Assembly: GCA_047600605.1 (NCBI GenBank) | Contig: JASGKK010000001.1 | Location: 2,108,001-2,172,000, forward strand | Direction: 5' to 3' | Length of the DNA stretch: 64,000 nt | Source of the DNA: CAYMZZ01 sp047600605 | Lineage (GTDB): Bacteria; Bacteroidota; Bacteroidia; Chitinophagales; Chitinophagaceae | Part shown: one piece after another, positions 16,779-27,400 of the stretch | Layout: each line of letters starts with the position of its first letter | Position numbering within the stretch: the stretch's first letter is position 1 | Made by a program: the position numbers and the translations under genes | Notes under the pieces: model-generated | Database searches by the model: none | The model's input: only the letters and a program-made list of their open reading frames with translations | Told to the model about the DNA's origin: nothing

Positions 16779-18638
16779 TTGAAACATTTTAGTTTTAAAA
16801 AAACAGGCCTATCGCTTTTGTTATTGTTAATTACAGGCGGCTGGCTCAATACAGTTCTGGCTCAAAAAGATACAGCTCATTACAGCAGGGTATTTCAGCG
16901 GGAAAAACCTTACCGGGTGTACCTGCCTGCTGGCTATGAAAGCAATCCGGCAAAACGCTACCCGGTCGTTTACTATTTTCATGGCAATAAAGGCGATCAT
17001 CGTTTACCTTATGAGGGCGTACAACCGCTGGTAGACCGTCACCAATTGATACTTGTATGCTGGAATGGCCGATCGGCCGACAGTGACGAAAGACCTTATA
17101 ATAATGGATACCATTCCAATATCAACTACCCTTACCAGTTTCACGAATACTTCATAGAGTTCATGCGCCATATTGATAGTTCCTACCGGACCATTGCCGA
17201 CCGTAATCACCGGGCGGTCTTTGGTCACTCGATGGGCGGTTTCATGGCCTACTACCTGGCCGGCAAGTATCCGCAGCATGTAGGACTGGTGATCAATTCA
17301 AAAGGGTCACCTGAATTTTTTGTAGGTAAGCCTGCTAATCACACACTCATCCAGCACCGGCATTTAATGAGAAATCTGCAGGGGCTTATTGTCCGTTTCC
17401 AGGACGGGACACTGGGCGAAGAACTTCATCACCTCAATGCAGAAGTACACCAGGCTACCCAGCTTACAGCTGGATTGCTTTATGACTACCAGCCCTACAA
17501 CAGCACACACAATCTTACCTCAGAACAATTTTGGGACGGACTAAATTATGCAGCGGTCAATATGAGCCGCATTCCGGCCCCGCCTGCTGATTGGTATCAT
17601 GCCGACATTTACCCTTCCTTTACTGTCTGGGGTTATGATGTTGAATCAAATCTGAAAGAGCCGGGCTATATCGAGCTGAAAGGAGTAAGCAAGGCCGGAT
17701 TCAAAATCCAGACACGAAAGTGGCTGCCAGACGGCATCTGCATACCCGGTGTACAGATCGCTGTACGCACCGCAGCTCAATACAAACCAAACCAGGCCTA
17801 TACCATTACCGACTTCTCACCACTTACCGGCCAAAGCAGTAAATGGACGGCTCAGGCAGATGCGCAGGGATGTCTCAAAATTGAAACCGATCACCAGCCC
17901 CATGTAATCGGCATTACTGAAAAAAAATCGGACGCATCGCCCGTCATTACGCAGTTCAGATCATGGAAAGGAAGCCGCTTTTTGTCACCAACCGACGGCT
18001 CACTTAATCTACGCCTCTGGAACAGAGGTGATCAGCCGCTGGATCAGCTGACCGTAAAAATAACTACTTTATCAAAAGATGTTGTTATCGACAACCCGGT
18101 TATCCGGATCAAACAACTTCGTGCCGGCGAAAACAACTGGATGGCAGACAGCTTTAGCATACACGTACTAAAGTCTCCACCTCCGGATGGCATCAGCCCT
18201 TATATTAATTTCCGGCTCGAGTTTCGCGATGCTAAAGGCAATACCTGGCACGATGAAGCAGACGTTCTTCCTTTTTACAATGTACCTGAGTTTACCGAGA
18301 TCGGCATTGATGATGGCGACAGCGAAATCTTTGGTAGTGGTAACGGAAACAATATCGCAGAGCCCGGTGAACTGATCATGATCTACCAGGAAAGCCACCG
18401 AACGAAACTGTATTATGATGACCCCTATGTTATCAGTGAACGCCTGTACGATGAATTACAGCCAGACAAGTGGGGCGATGGATATGCCTTATCATCGCTG
18501 ATCCGCATTTCACCGGATTGTCCGCCTGGCCATACCATCCGGTTTCTCGCCAGCTATGAAGTAAAGGAATGGAAAACCATCAAACGGAAAGTAAGCTGGG
18601 GTCAGTTTACCATTACAGTAGGACAAAACAAAAAATGA
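16779..18638 (+). CDS. Secreted alpha/beta-hydrolase esterase with C-terminal beta domains
   Basis: The 619-residue protein starts with TTG at 16779, chosen because it places a signal peptide (SLLLLLITGGWLNTVLAQ) at the N terminus. Residues about 40-270 form an esterase-D-like alpha/beta hydrolase: YPVVYYFHGNKGDH, then nucleophile Ser151 in VFGHSMGGFMAYYL. The remainder (about 290-619) consists of beta-rich modules, perhaps for glycan binding. Its stop codon overlaps the ATG of the next gene (ATGA), so the two esterases are coupled. It probably removes acyl or feruloyl-type groups from the polysaccharide; the exact bond is unknown. Confidence 0.75.
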   Translation: MKHFSFKKTGLSLLLLLITGGWLNTVLAQKDTAHYSRVFQREKPYRVYLPAGYESNPAKRYPVVYYFHGNKGDHRLPYEGVQPLVDRHQLILVCWNGRSADSDERPYNNGYHSNINYPYQFHEYFIEFMRHIDSSYRTIADRNHRAVFGHSMGGFMAYYLAGKYPQHVGLVINSKGSPEFFVGKPANHTLIQHRHLMRNLQGLIVRFQDGTLGEELHHLNAEVHQATQLTAGLLYDYQPYNSTHNLTSEQFWDGLNYAAVNMSRIPAPPADWYHADIYPSFTVWGYDVESNLKEPGYIELKGVSKAGFKIQTRKWLPDGICIPGVQIAVRTAAQYKPNQAYTITDFSPLTGQSSKWTAQADAQGCLKIETDHQPHVIGITEKKSDASPVITQFRSWKGSRFLSPTDGSLNLRLWNRGDQPLDQLTVKITTLSKDVVIDNPVIRIKQLRAGENNWMADSFSIHVLKSPPPDGISPYINFRLEFRDAKGNTWHDEADVLPFYNVPEFTEIGIDDGDSEIFGSGNGNNIAEPGELIMIYQESHRTKLYYDDPYVISERLYDELQPDKWGDGYALSSLIRISPDCPPGHTIRFLASYEVKEWKTIKRKVSWGQFTITVGQNKK

Positions 18639-19723
18639 GACCAATACGCTGTTTTACTACATGGTTGATTTGCGCAGCAGCTATATTACCGATGAGCGGT
18701 TGCCGTTCTCCTCAATCACTCCGGCAGTCCTTACCGCAACTGTATACCGAAGGCAGAATCATTACCTCCGATTCTGGCAGCATTCATATTTTCTGGCCCG
18801 GCACAAAGATCCAGTCCAGCTTTGAGGGAACGGAAGTACGCATGCGTCTTTACGACGAGGCCGGGCATAATCATTTTGCGGTTATCATCGACGATATGCT
18901 ACACCATAGCTTTCGTGCAGATAAAGGAAATAAAGATTACCTGCTGGCGACAGCGCTGCCGAAAGGCAGGCACCGCGTGGCCATTTACAAAATGACTGAT
19001 TGGTTTGACGGCGGATCGGTGTTCCGCGGCTTTCAATTTCCCGACGGACAGGCTATTGCAGAAACCAGTAAGCCGCGCTACCGGATTGAGTTTTATGGTA
19101 ACTCTATCACCGTGGGCGCCGGCATGCTTTCGCGTAGTCATCCCCTTTACGCTGGCAGCAGCACCAATAACTACCTGAGCTATGGCGCCCTTACCGCGCG
19201 TCATTTCAACGCTTCTGCCCGGTTTATTGCCAGTAGTGGTATCGGGCTTATGGTCAGTTGGGGTTCACTTATCATGCCCGAGATATATGACCGGTGCAAT
19301 CCTGCCGACAGCAGTAGCCGTTGGGATTTTTCAGCATATCAACCTGATGTTGTAGTTGTCAATCTCATGCAAAACGATTATGCTTTGTTGCAACAAAAAA
19401 ACAACAGCCAGTTTATCCGCCGGTTTGGCACAGAAGCCCCTACAGCGGATACCATCATCAGTCGGTATGCCGGTTTTATATCAAAGATCCGCACGCATTA
19501 TCCCGACGCTTATATACTTTGCTGCCTGGGCAGTATGAGTGCAGTACGTGCAGCGTCTCCTTTCCCGGAATACATCCGCAAGGCCGTAGCCTCTCTGAAT
19601 GACCGGAAGATCGGTACTCATTTTTTCCGGCCTATTGCAGGCAACGAACATCCAACTCCCGAAGAACACGAAATAATGGCGAGCGAGTTGATACGGGTGC
19701 TTACGCCGATTCTCCGCAAATGA
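18635..19723 (+). CDS. SGNH/GDSL esterase lipoprotein, CE2-like
   Basis: The start chosen is ATG 18635, which overlaps the upstream stop and gives a lipoprotein signal with Cys23 (LPMSGC). The resulting 362-residue protein has an N-terminal jelly-roll (about 35-140) and a C-terminal SGNH domain. The nucleophile is Ser157 in IEFYGNSITVGAG, a later block is VVNLMQNDY, and the catalytic His lies in NEHPTPEEH near the end. The two-domain order matches carbohydrate esterase family 2 (deacetylases). A longer in-frame start at 18569 would lie inside the upstream gene and lose the lipobox context. Confidence 0.8.
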   Translation: MRPIRCFTTWLICAAAILPMSGCRSPQSLRQSLPQLYTEGRIITSDSGSIHIFWPGTKIQSSFEGTEVRMRLYDEAGHNHFAVIIDDMLHHSFRADKGNKDYLLATALPKGRHRVAIYKMTDWFDGGSVFRGFQFPDGQAIAETSKPRYRIEFYGNSITVGAGMLSRSHPLYAGSSTNNYLSYGALTARHFNASARFIASSGIGLMVSWGSLIMPEIYDRCNPADSSSRWDFSAYQPDVVVVNLMQNDYALLQQKNNSQFIRRFGTEAPTADTIISRYAGFISKIRTHYPDAYILCCLGSMSAVRAASPFPEYIRKAVASLNDRKIGTHFFRPIAGNEHPTPEEHEIMASELIRVLTPILRK

Positions 19724-19747
19724 TACGCGCATAACAGCCCTGCACCA

Positions 19748-21667
19748 TCACTCTGCCGCAAGAGTGACTTGTATCTGCTCCCTGATCTTTGCCCCTTTCA
19801 ACAACAGCCTGACACGGTACAGTTTATTACCCCATACACTGCTGAGCTTTTCATCAGTTAATGTGAGCGCTTCGCTAACGGCGGTGACCTGCAAAGCAGG
19901 AAACTGCATACGCACCGTTTTGCCGGCGATATTAAATGAGATATAACCATTCCCGATAACCGGCTTTACGGCACACATAAAACCCAGCCAGGTAGTGTCT
20001 TTCCGCTGGGTGAGTTGAAACTGGTCAGTGATCATAAATTTTTCACCGGAATTAGCCAGCCAGTACCGGCGGATCCAGGAGCCGACCAATGCATTGCTGG
20101 GATATGCCCCGGTGATATCAACAGTCACGGATACGCCTTTGCCGTCAGATTCATTTACCCGGAATGACGATGCATGAAACGCCCTTCCCTCCTTTTGCTG
20201 AACGCCATTAATAGCGGGCAGATTATGATAGGCCGATTGCATGGTCCATATCTGATACCGTTGGTCACTAAACGTGCGGGCCGAATAGGTTTCCACTCCT
20301 GCGTCAATCAGCAATGGTGTATTCTGATAATAGAGAATAAAACTTCCTACATCATTATGGTTATGACTTTCATCGTTGTGTCCCCCTTTGGCAACAAAAT
20401 AAAAATCTCCTTTGCGGTAACCGGCCACCTGCAGATCGGGCAGATTGAATTGCTGTACAGGATAACACACGGTATCTTCTTTCAGAATATCCTGCACATA
20501 CCATAATGCTTCCATCTGGCGGTAAAGGGTACCGCGAAGCCGTCCCTTATCCAGGCCCTGACGGCGGGCCATCCTGGCTCCAAAGGCCCGCAGTGTTGGA
20601 TTACCGGTACGTACGCCAAACCGATACGTCAGCATGGGGTTATAACGGATCTTTGCTGACGCATCAGCAAAATTGACGAAGTAATCATCGGCGATCCATG
20701 CCGAATGGAGATAAGAACCAATCCGCCGGATGAGTGGTTGCTGAAACAGGTCAATGCGTCCGTTGCTGGCCACATACAGAAACTCCAGGCAATCAAATAA
20801 TGCGCCGCCTGCACGGTCCCAGTAGCCGGGTCCTTCATCGCAACCGCCATCTTCCGGATAATGGTTTAAGAAATTATCCAGCACTCTTCCCATTCTCATC
20901 ATATCATTATTACGCCTGGTTTCATTTGTATCAAGCAATGTAGAAGCCACTATCCAGTTACATACGACCCAGGGGTTCCAGTTATTCGGAATACGTTCGC
21001 CAAAACCCATCCACCAAAAATCATCCCGCTCTCTGTTAGGCGCCAGCACGCGGCGCTCTACCTCCTCACTGATACGGGCGCATAACAAGGGCGATACAGA
21101 ATCCAATGCAGGCTTCAGCAGATAGCTGGTCCAGGCCAGTAGTGACGCTGTTTCCGCCACCGAAAAATCAACTGTTGGCTCCTGCACATCGGGTAACCCG
21201 AAGCCTTTTTTCTGCAAATACAAATGCGCCGGCAACCCCCAGTATGAATCCTCGCAAATAGCCCAGATGCCGTTGGCAATATCACGTACAAAGCGACCTT
21301 TACCCTCCACACATTCTGCCATTACCAGGCTGCTTAATGCTTCGCGGCGGGCAAAAAAAGCATCCTGATAGCGGCCGCGTACACCGGTTTCTGCGAAATC
21401 CAGAAATAAAGTAGCGGAAAGCGTAGTCCATGTGTGTCCCAGATATTTTTCTCCATTTGCCAGTAAAAAAACCGCCGACTGACGATCTGCTTTTTCCCAA
21501 ACGTTTCTTTGCGAGCGATCCGGAAAGGACGAATGCAGCAACTGTGGTTTTAGCCACTGAGCCGGTTGATTTTTCTGCAGCGCATTGCTGATCAGATTCC
21601 GTTGCGAATGCACGGGTTGTATGTAAACGAGGATAAAAAAAAGAGCCGGTAAAATTCTTCCTGTCAT
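19748..21667 (-). CDS. Heparinase II/III-family polysaccharide lyase
   Basis: Start at ATG 21667 gives 639 residues with a signal peptide (ILPALFFILVYIQPVHSQ); an open frame extends further upstream but would overlap the esterase gene. The N-terminal half is an alpha/alpha toroid, with WNPWVVCNWIVASTLL and EDGGCDEGPGYWDRAGGALF. The C-terminal part has the heparinase II/III signature HNDESHNHNDVGSFILYY and a following YHNLPAINGVQQ. These lyases cleave uronic-acid-containing polysaccharides by beta-elimination, giving the unsaturated ends that GH88 removes. The exact polysaccharide lyase family is not decided. The gene follows the esterase with a 1-base gap and meets the CE2-like gene tail to tail. 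Confidence 0.82.
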   Translation of the reverse strand: MTGRILPALFFILVYIQPVHSQRNLISNALQKNQPAQWLKPQLLHSSFPDRSQRNVWEKADRQSAVFLLANGEKYLGHTWTTLSATLFLDFAETGVRGRYQDAFFARREALSSLVMAECVEGKGRFVRDIANGIWAICEDSYWGLPAHLYLQKKGFGLPDVQEPTVDFSVAETASLLAWTSYLLKPALDSVSPLLCARISEEVERRVLAPNRERDDFWWMGFGERIPNNWNPWVVCNWIVASTLLDTNETRRNNDMMRMGRVLDNFLNHYPEDGGCDEGPGYWDRAGGALFDCLEFLYVASNGRIDLFQQPLIRRIGSYLHSAWIADDYFVNFADASAKIRYNPMLTYRFGVRTGNPTLRAFGARMARRQGLDKGRLRGTLYRQMEALWYVQDILKEDTVCYPVQQFNLPDLQVAGYRKGDFYFVAKGGHNDESHNHNDVGSFILYYQNTPLLIDAGVETYSARTFSDQRYQIWTMQSAYHNLPAINGVQQKEGRAFHASSFRVNESDGKGVSVTVDITGAYPSNALVGSWIRRYWLANSGEKFMITDQFQLTQRKDTTWLGFMCAVKPVIGNGYISFNIAGKTVRMQFPALQVTAVSEALTLTDEKLSSVWGNKLYRVRLLLKGAKIREQIQVTLAAE

Positions 21668-21668
21668 A

Positions 21669-22826
21669 TCATTTATCTGTAGATGAAAAATAGTGTCTGA
21701 TAAAAGGCCAGGCTCCGGCCTGATAGTAACGATGCCCTTCCGCTCCTTCATACAGCTGGAGATGTGAACCGGCACCGGCAGCCTCATAAATTTTTCTTAG
21801 CTGATCAAACGCTTTTCGCGTTTCTGCAATCGGATAGATCTCGTCTTTTTTACCATGTATCACACTGATCGGGCGTGGAGCTATCAACCCGGCCACATCA
21901 CTCATACGACCCCAATTTAAAATACCGGGAATATAATTACAGTCGCAATGAGTGATACTGCCAATACTCCCTTCAAATGTCGAAAAATAGGAAGCCGGAG
22001 CCGCAATGGTAAAGCGGGTATCGACCGCTGCGGTAAATAAGGTAACTGTTCCCCCGGCACTGTTACCGGTTATAGCCACCCGTGAAGTATCTATGTCAAA
22101 GTTGGCTATCGCCCAATCCAGTATACGCTGCATATCCCACACGCGATCACCAACAGGTGTTCTCCCCAACAACAGATCGTGCATCAATTGTATTCTGCAG
22201 GAAAACGGTTTATCCTCTTTTATATCTTCTTCCGTACGCGTCTCTCCAAAAGCACGCGTGGCAGGTGCAATGGCGATATAGCCTTCTTTAACGGCCTGTA
22301 CGGCCACATCCCGTTCGCCCGCCCGGATCGAAGCCTGCTCAGCACTATCAGCAAACACACCTGCATACGCCTGTGTGCTACGGCCATGTCCGTGCGGTGT
22401 CAGCACCAATGGTAACGGACCTTTTTTTCCGGAAGGCAGTAAAACAATAAGCGGTAACGGTACGGTAGGTTCTGTATTTACTACCCAGAACTGGCGAACA
22501 AAGCCATCAGCATTTTCCTGCCGCAACAGTTTTCCGGAAGGACGAAAACCGGCCATCTGTCTTTTCATTTGGTCAAGGCCAAGAAGCGCTGTCAGTGCCG
22601 CCCTGGCATCACTTTGCCATTGCTGCCAGCCCGCTGTTCCTTTATTTTCAAAAGAAAAACGTCGTTCTGCGATGGCGTAGTTTGATGAGAAATGCCTGGT
22701 TGAACGATATGCCTCATCTTTCCCCTCCTGCACAACCTGGCCGTAGATCAGACAGGGCGTGGTTAACAGCACTATCACTACAAAAAAATATTTTAACAGT
22801 GGGCTTACAAAACGGCACATAAGCAA
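21669..22826 (-). CDS. Secreted alpha/beta-hydrolase (acetyl-esterase/dienelactone-hydrolase-like)
   Basis: The 385-residue protein has a signal peptide (FFVVIVLLTTPCLIYGQ). The hydrolase core shows LVLTPHGHGRS as oxyanion region, the nucleophile in VAITGNSAGGTVTLF (about residue 253), the acid in VIHGKKDEIYP, and the His in GAEGHRYY. It resembles bacterial acetylxylan-esterase-like enzymes of polysaccharide loci. It lies directly upstream of the lyase gene, and just after the terminator that follows susD. Deacylation of the same glycan is the likely role. Confidence 0.75.
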   Translation of the reverse strand: MLMCRFVSPLLKYFFVVIVLLTTPCLIYGQVVQEGKDEAYRSTRHFSSNYAIAERRFSFENKGTAGWQQWQSDARAALTALLGLDQMKRQMAGFRPSGKLLRQENADGFVRQFWVVNTEPTVPLPLIVLLPSGKKGPLPLVLTPHGHGRSTQAYAGVFADSAEQASIRAGERDVAVQAVKEGYIAIAPATRAFGETRTEEDIKEDKPFSCRIQLMHDLLLGRTPVGDRVWDMQRILDWAIANFDIDTSRVAITGNSAGGTVTLFTAAVDTRFTIAAPASYFSTFEGSIGSITHCDCNYIPGILNWGRMSDVAGLIAPRPISVIHGKKDEIYPIAETRKAFDQLRKIYEAAGAGSHLQLYEGAEGHRYYQAGAWPFIRHYFSSTDK

Positions 22827-22841
22827 ATTTTACAACAGGCA

Positions 22842-22881
22842 TAAAAAAAGCTGAGCAGTTGGTAGACACCTACCGCTCAGC
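22842..22881 (-). terminator. Rho-independent terminator after susD
   Basis: Arms GCTGAGC (22850-22856) and GCTCAGC (22875-22881) pair exactly, and the inner GGTAG and CTACC pair too. On the minus strand the hairpin is followed by TTTTTTT. It lies between susD and the esterase gene, so it should limit read-through from susCD into the enzyme genes. Confidence 0.85.
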
Positions 22882-22928
22882 AAGGATTGCTAGTATGAAA
22901 GAATTCGGATAGTACTGACAAACGCTTA

Positions 22929-24434
22929 TCAAAACTCGGGAGGATACATGCCCTGGCGTGGGTGCAGTGCAGGAAGGCCTGCTTTTTTATCCCACCATAC
23001 CTTACTCATCAGTGTATTTCCCTTGCTCAACCGGCTTATTGCTTCCTTTACATTCACCTCATTGCGCAGCATTTCCGCTACCGGATAGGTAAGGCGGCGG
23101 GGAATATTTCCTTCCGTATCGCCCAGCGTTTCTCCCGTCCAGATCCGGGGGTAACCGGTACGGCGGAATTCTGCCCAGGCTTCATAGGTGTTATAATAAA
23201 TACCCAGCCATTTCTGCACAATGATCTGCTCGAGTTGCTCTTCTTCGGTGCCGGCGAGTGTGCCTGATGCAGAAGCCACATAGTTATTAATATCGCCGCT
23301 GGCAACTCCGTATTGAGACATGGCCGCTTTAATACCTTCGGTAAACATTGTCTGTTCATCCTCATTGCTGAGATTTGCCAGTGCTGCTTCTGCACGGAGG
23401 AAATAAACTTCTGCAGCATTCATAACAACGATGGTATAAACAGGCTGCAAAAAAGATACTGCCATACGAGAAACCGAATCCGTAGCATATCGCTCCTGCT
23501 GGTTTTGACCCAGTTGAAGCGGTGCACCCCGATAGCCTGCAATAGGTGAATTGGCCTGACGCGCCAGGATAGACATACGGGGATCGTTGAGCTTCTTCAG
23601 ATTATCCGTAAGCGTAAAAGACACCAGCATATTATTGGGCTGGGTAGAGTTGCGGGTAAAGAAAGGATTGTTATTGGCAGAGTTACCATCATTGAGCGTA
23701 GCCAGTGTTACATTCTGAGAATTGGTAGTAATCAATGGCTGGCTGATTACTTCAGAAATATGCTGTGCTGCCAGTGTGGGATTGGCATAACGTATACGCA
23801 TGGCCATCCGCAGACGCAGGGAGTTTGCAAATCTTCTCCAGGCATCCACATTTCCTTTCAACAAAAGATCAGCATTTCCAAAGCCTATTTGTGAACTGGA
23901 ATTATCCAGTTGCGCAGCCGCTTCCTTCAGTTCTTTTAACAGATCTGTATAGATGGCTTCCTGCGTATCATACTTAGGTTGAAGAATGGCCTGATCAACA
24001 TTGTTCAATGCTTCGGAGTAGGGCAGATCGCCATAGCAATCTGTGAGCATCTGGTAGATCATGGCTCTTGAAATACGCGCCATGGCATTCTGATTTGCTT
24101 TCAGCGGATCTGATGCCGTCAACCGGATCACTTCGGCCATATTGATCAGATAGCTCCGGAAAAAGGAGTTGTATGGATTACTCCAGTCACGTTCCAGGAA
24201 TATATTGCCTGCTGACGGGTTTTTGTAATAACCCGAATAATCGGCAATCAATCCCTGAGCTGGTATTTCAAATACGGCCCCTTTGATTGCCTGGCTAAAA
24301 AGCAGACCCGGCTGAACCACGCCTCCGTTGATTAGTGTGGGGTTGGTGTTGATTTCCTTAAAATCCCTGGTACACCCACCGGTCATCAGCAGACCGCTTA
24401 TCACCAGTGTATGAATGAGCTGTTTGACTCGCAT
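22929..24434 (-). CDS. SusD-like outer-membrane glycan-binding lipoprotein
   Basis: The 501-residue protein has a lipoprotein signal (VISGLLMTGGC, Cys21), then TRDFKEINTNPTLI, the typical start of SusD-like_2 proteins. Helical TPR-like stretches follow (ISRAMIYQMLTDCYGDLPYSEAL, ADLLLKGNVDAWRRFANSL). It binds oligosaccharide at the cell surface as a lid of the SusC transporter encoded 21 bp upstream. The stop is followed by a strong terminator. Confidence 0.92.
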   Translation of the reverse strand: MRVKQLIHTLVISGLLMTGGCTRDFKEINTNPTLINGGVVQPGLLFSQAIKGAVFEIPAQGLIADYSGYYKNPSAGNIFLERDWSNPYNSFFRSYLINMAEVIRLTASDPLKANQNAMARISRAMIYQMLTDCYGDLPYSEALNNVDQAILQPKYDTQEAIYTDLLKELKEAAAQLDNSSSQIGFGNADLLLKGNVDAWRRFANSLRLRMAMRIRYANPTLAAQHISEVISQPLITTNSQNVTLATLNDGNSANNNPFFTRNSTQPNNMLVSFTLTDNLKKLNDPRMSILARQANSPIAGYRGAPLQLGQNQQERYATDSVSRMAVSFLQPVYTIVVMNAAEVYFLRAEAALANLSNEDEQTMFTEGIKAAMSQYGVASGDINNYVASASGTLAGTEEEQLEQIIVQKWLGIYYNTYEAWAEFRRTGYPRIWTGETLGDTEGNIPRRLTYPVAEMLRNEVNVKEAISRLSKGNTLMSKVWWDKKAGLPALHPRQGMYPPEF

Positions 24435-24455
24435 AAATTAATTTTTACTGATCAG

Positions 24456-27400
24456 TTAAAATGAAAAGGAAAGATTCACCCCAACGCTGCGGGTATTGGG
24501 CACACCAGTTGATTCAAAACCCTGTGCCACGGTAAAGGGACCAAAGCCTCCTTCCGGATTTGCGCCCATCAGTTTGATTTCTTTGTTCTGATAGAGATAG
24601 GCCACATTGCGGCAAACTGCTGACAGTTTTGCACTCTTCAGGAATTTCAGGTTCTTCAGGTGTCTGCCGATATTATAGCCAACCACTATTTCCCGTAATG
24701 CCACATATGAAGCATCCAGTACAAATTCTTCCCCGATATTACCATAGCTCATGGCTGTATAATAAGCCTGCCGGCCAAGTACCAGTGTACTGGGACTGAA
24801 TTTACCATCAGTGCCCTGGATCATACCGTCTGATATCAGGTTATCGCCATTCTCGGTACCCTTACCCGTTCCATTAGACCATTGCTGCAATTTGGAATAA
24901 GAGAAAATCTTACCGCCTACACGTGCATTGATCAGGAAAGAAAGGTTGAAGTTTTTGTAGTTAAAAGAGTTATTGATACCACCCAAAAACTTGGGTTGAA
25001 TATTTCCAAGAACGGATGTGGTTGTTTCACGCTGATAGCGTCCGTCAGATGTGAGCCATTTGTCACCATCAGGAGTACGTTTGTAGGCATAACCCACGAT
25101 ATTTCCATAAGGCTGGCCAGGGCGGGCTTCAATACTCATTTCGGCAGTACTGTAGAGGCTCAATGAATTTATGCCCGGAGAGAGTTCAACGACTTTTGAA
25201 CGGTTGCGTGAGAAGTTGATAGTGGCATCCCAGGTGAAGTTTTTGCTTTGCACCGGTGTGGCATTTACCATCAATTCAATACCCTTGTTGGTAATCTCGC
25301 CGGCATTGATCAGCTTGGAAGAGAAACCGGTTCCCGCAGGAATATCCACACGAAGAATCTGGTTTTTGGTACCGGAACTATAGTAAGTAAAATCAATACC
25401 CAGGCGATTTTTCAGGAAACGCAGTTCAGCACCTGCTTCTATTGAAGTGGTCAGTTCGTTTTTCAGATCCACCAACGGAATAGTTCCGAGGATGGAAGCA
25501 AACCGCTGACCGTTGTAAGAAGTAGTGGAAAGGTTATAACCGATCTCCGTCTGATATGGGCTGGCATCTTTACCCGCCTGTGCGTAGGAGAGACGCACTT
25601 TACCAAATGAAAGCGGCGTATTTTCCAGTTTGAAGGCATCTGTAAATACAAAACTTCCGCTCACACTTGGATAGAAGAATGAATAATTATTTACCCCAAG
25701 GGTCGATGACCAGTCATTGCGTCCGGAGAAATCGAGGAAAAAGTAATTTTTCCAACCCAACTGGCCGGTAAAGTAAACAGAGTTCATGCGTTTGCGCGTA
25801 AGACGGTCGTTGGCTACTACCACACCTGCATTGATGATGTTGTATAAACCATCTACGTTCAGGTTATTTCCCTGCAGTGTCATTTGCTGCTGGTTGCGGT
25901 TCAGATAGTTGGCGCCCACCGAGAAACTGCTGCTCAGGTTGCTGCTCAGATTTTTTGTTGCTGTCAGCAATACATCTGCGTTTTCTTCCTTCACACGGAT
26001 GCGGGCATTATCTACCTGTCCGCGGCGCAGGTTGAAGGAACCTGTAGGTGTATTCACGCCAATTCGTGAATCGCGCACATCAAAGTAAAAGTCTGTACCC
26101 GCTCTTGCCTGGAAGGTAAGCCAGGGCGCAATTTTATACCTCGCCAGTAAATAACCATTCACGCGATCGCGACTGTCGGAACTTAAAAATTCATTCAGCA
26201 CCCAGTAGGGGTTAAAAGGACGGCCATCTGTCCAGTTGTTGGCCTGCCCGGCTGGAGTTTTATAATCCTTCAGCATATCCATCGTCAGAAAAGCCGGAAA
26301 ACGGTTCAGTGACATGGCGATGGTATTGATATCGGTACCATATCCCGGGCGGTTTTTACCCCCCTGGCGGATGTAGTTGATGCGGGTTTCTACATACAGT
26401 TTATTATTTGCCTGAAACCCAAGCCGGGCATTTACTGTTTGACGGTTGAGTGTGGAAGTAGGAAAAATGCTGCTATTACGCAGGTCAGATGCCGATACAC
26501 GATAGTTTACTTTATCTGAGCCACCGCTGATCCCGATTGTATTGGTGAAAGTGCTGCCGGTCTGATAAAATTTACTCACTTCATCGCTACCCTGTCCGGT
26601 GTAAGGAATAACGCCCAGGCTGGGCCACATAAGCAGCGAAATGGGCTGGCCATCAAATTTAGCTCCCCACAGATCGGGAATCCAATCAGGCAGGCGGCGT
26701 ACCTGCTGACCATTTACCGTTACCAGATCCCATGAATTGATCGATTCATTGTAGCCGGGACCATAAGAGTTTTGACGTTGAGGCAGCACGTTGGGTTTTT
26801 CCCAGGTAGCATTGGAGTTAACATCTATGGTAGCACGTTGTCCGGCGCGGCCTTTTTTGGTCGTGATGAGCACAACCCCATTGGCACCACGCGCGCCATA
26901 CAATGCAGCACCATTCGGCCCTTTCAGTATGGTGATATTATCTATATCGTCTGGCAGAATATTGCCGATCCCATCGCCATAATCGCGGCTTGTACCGCGG
27001 GCATTGCCCAGGTCGGGTGCCCCAACGGTCTGGTTGTCGATAGGCACACCATCTACTACATAGAGTGGTTGATTGTCGCCCTGAAAGGAGCTGGCTCCAC
27101 GAATATTTACATAACTGGATCCGCCCGGGCCTGTAGCCGAAGCGCTCACAAACACACCCGCCACTTTACCTTTCAGCGCGTTGGCCACATTGGTTTCGCG
27201 GGCCTGGGTAAGCTCGCTGCCATTTACCACCTGTGCCGAATATCCCAATGCTTTGCGTTTCCGTTCAATACCGAAAGCAGTCACCACTACCTCGGTCAGT
27301 TCCTTATCGTCGGCAGTCATGACTACCCGGAGGCTCGTCCTTCCATTAATATTTTCTGTTTGAGGCTTCATGGATGAGTGAGAGAAACTCAGAGTGCCAT

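Noticed and set aside
19748..21787. Longer start for the heparinase-type lyase at 21787
   Set aside because: It would overlap the esterase gene by about 119 bases and put the signal peptide in the interior; ATG 21667 restores it.
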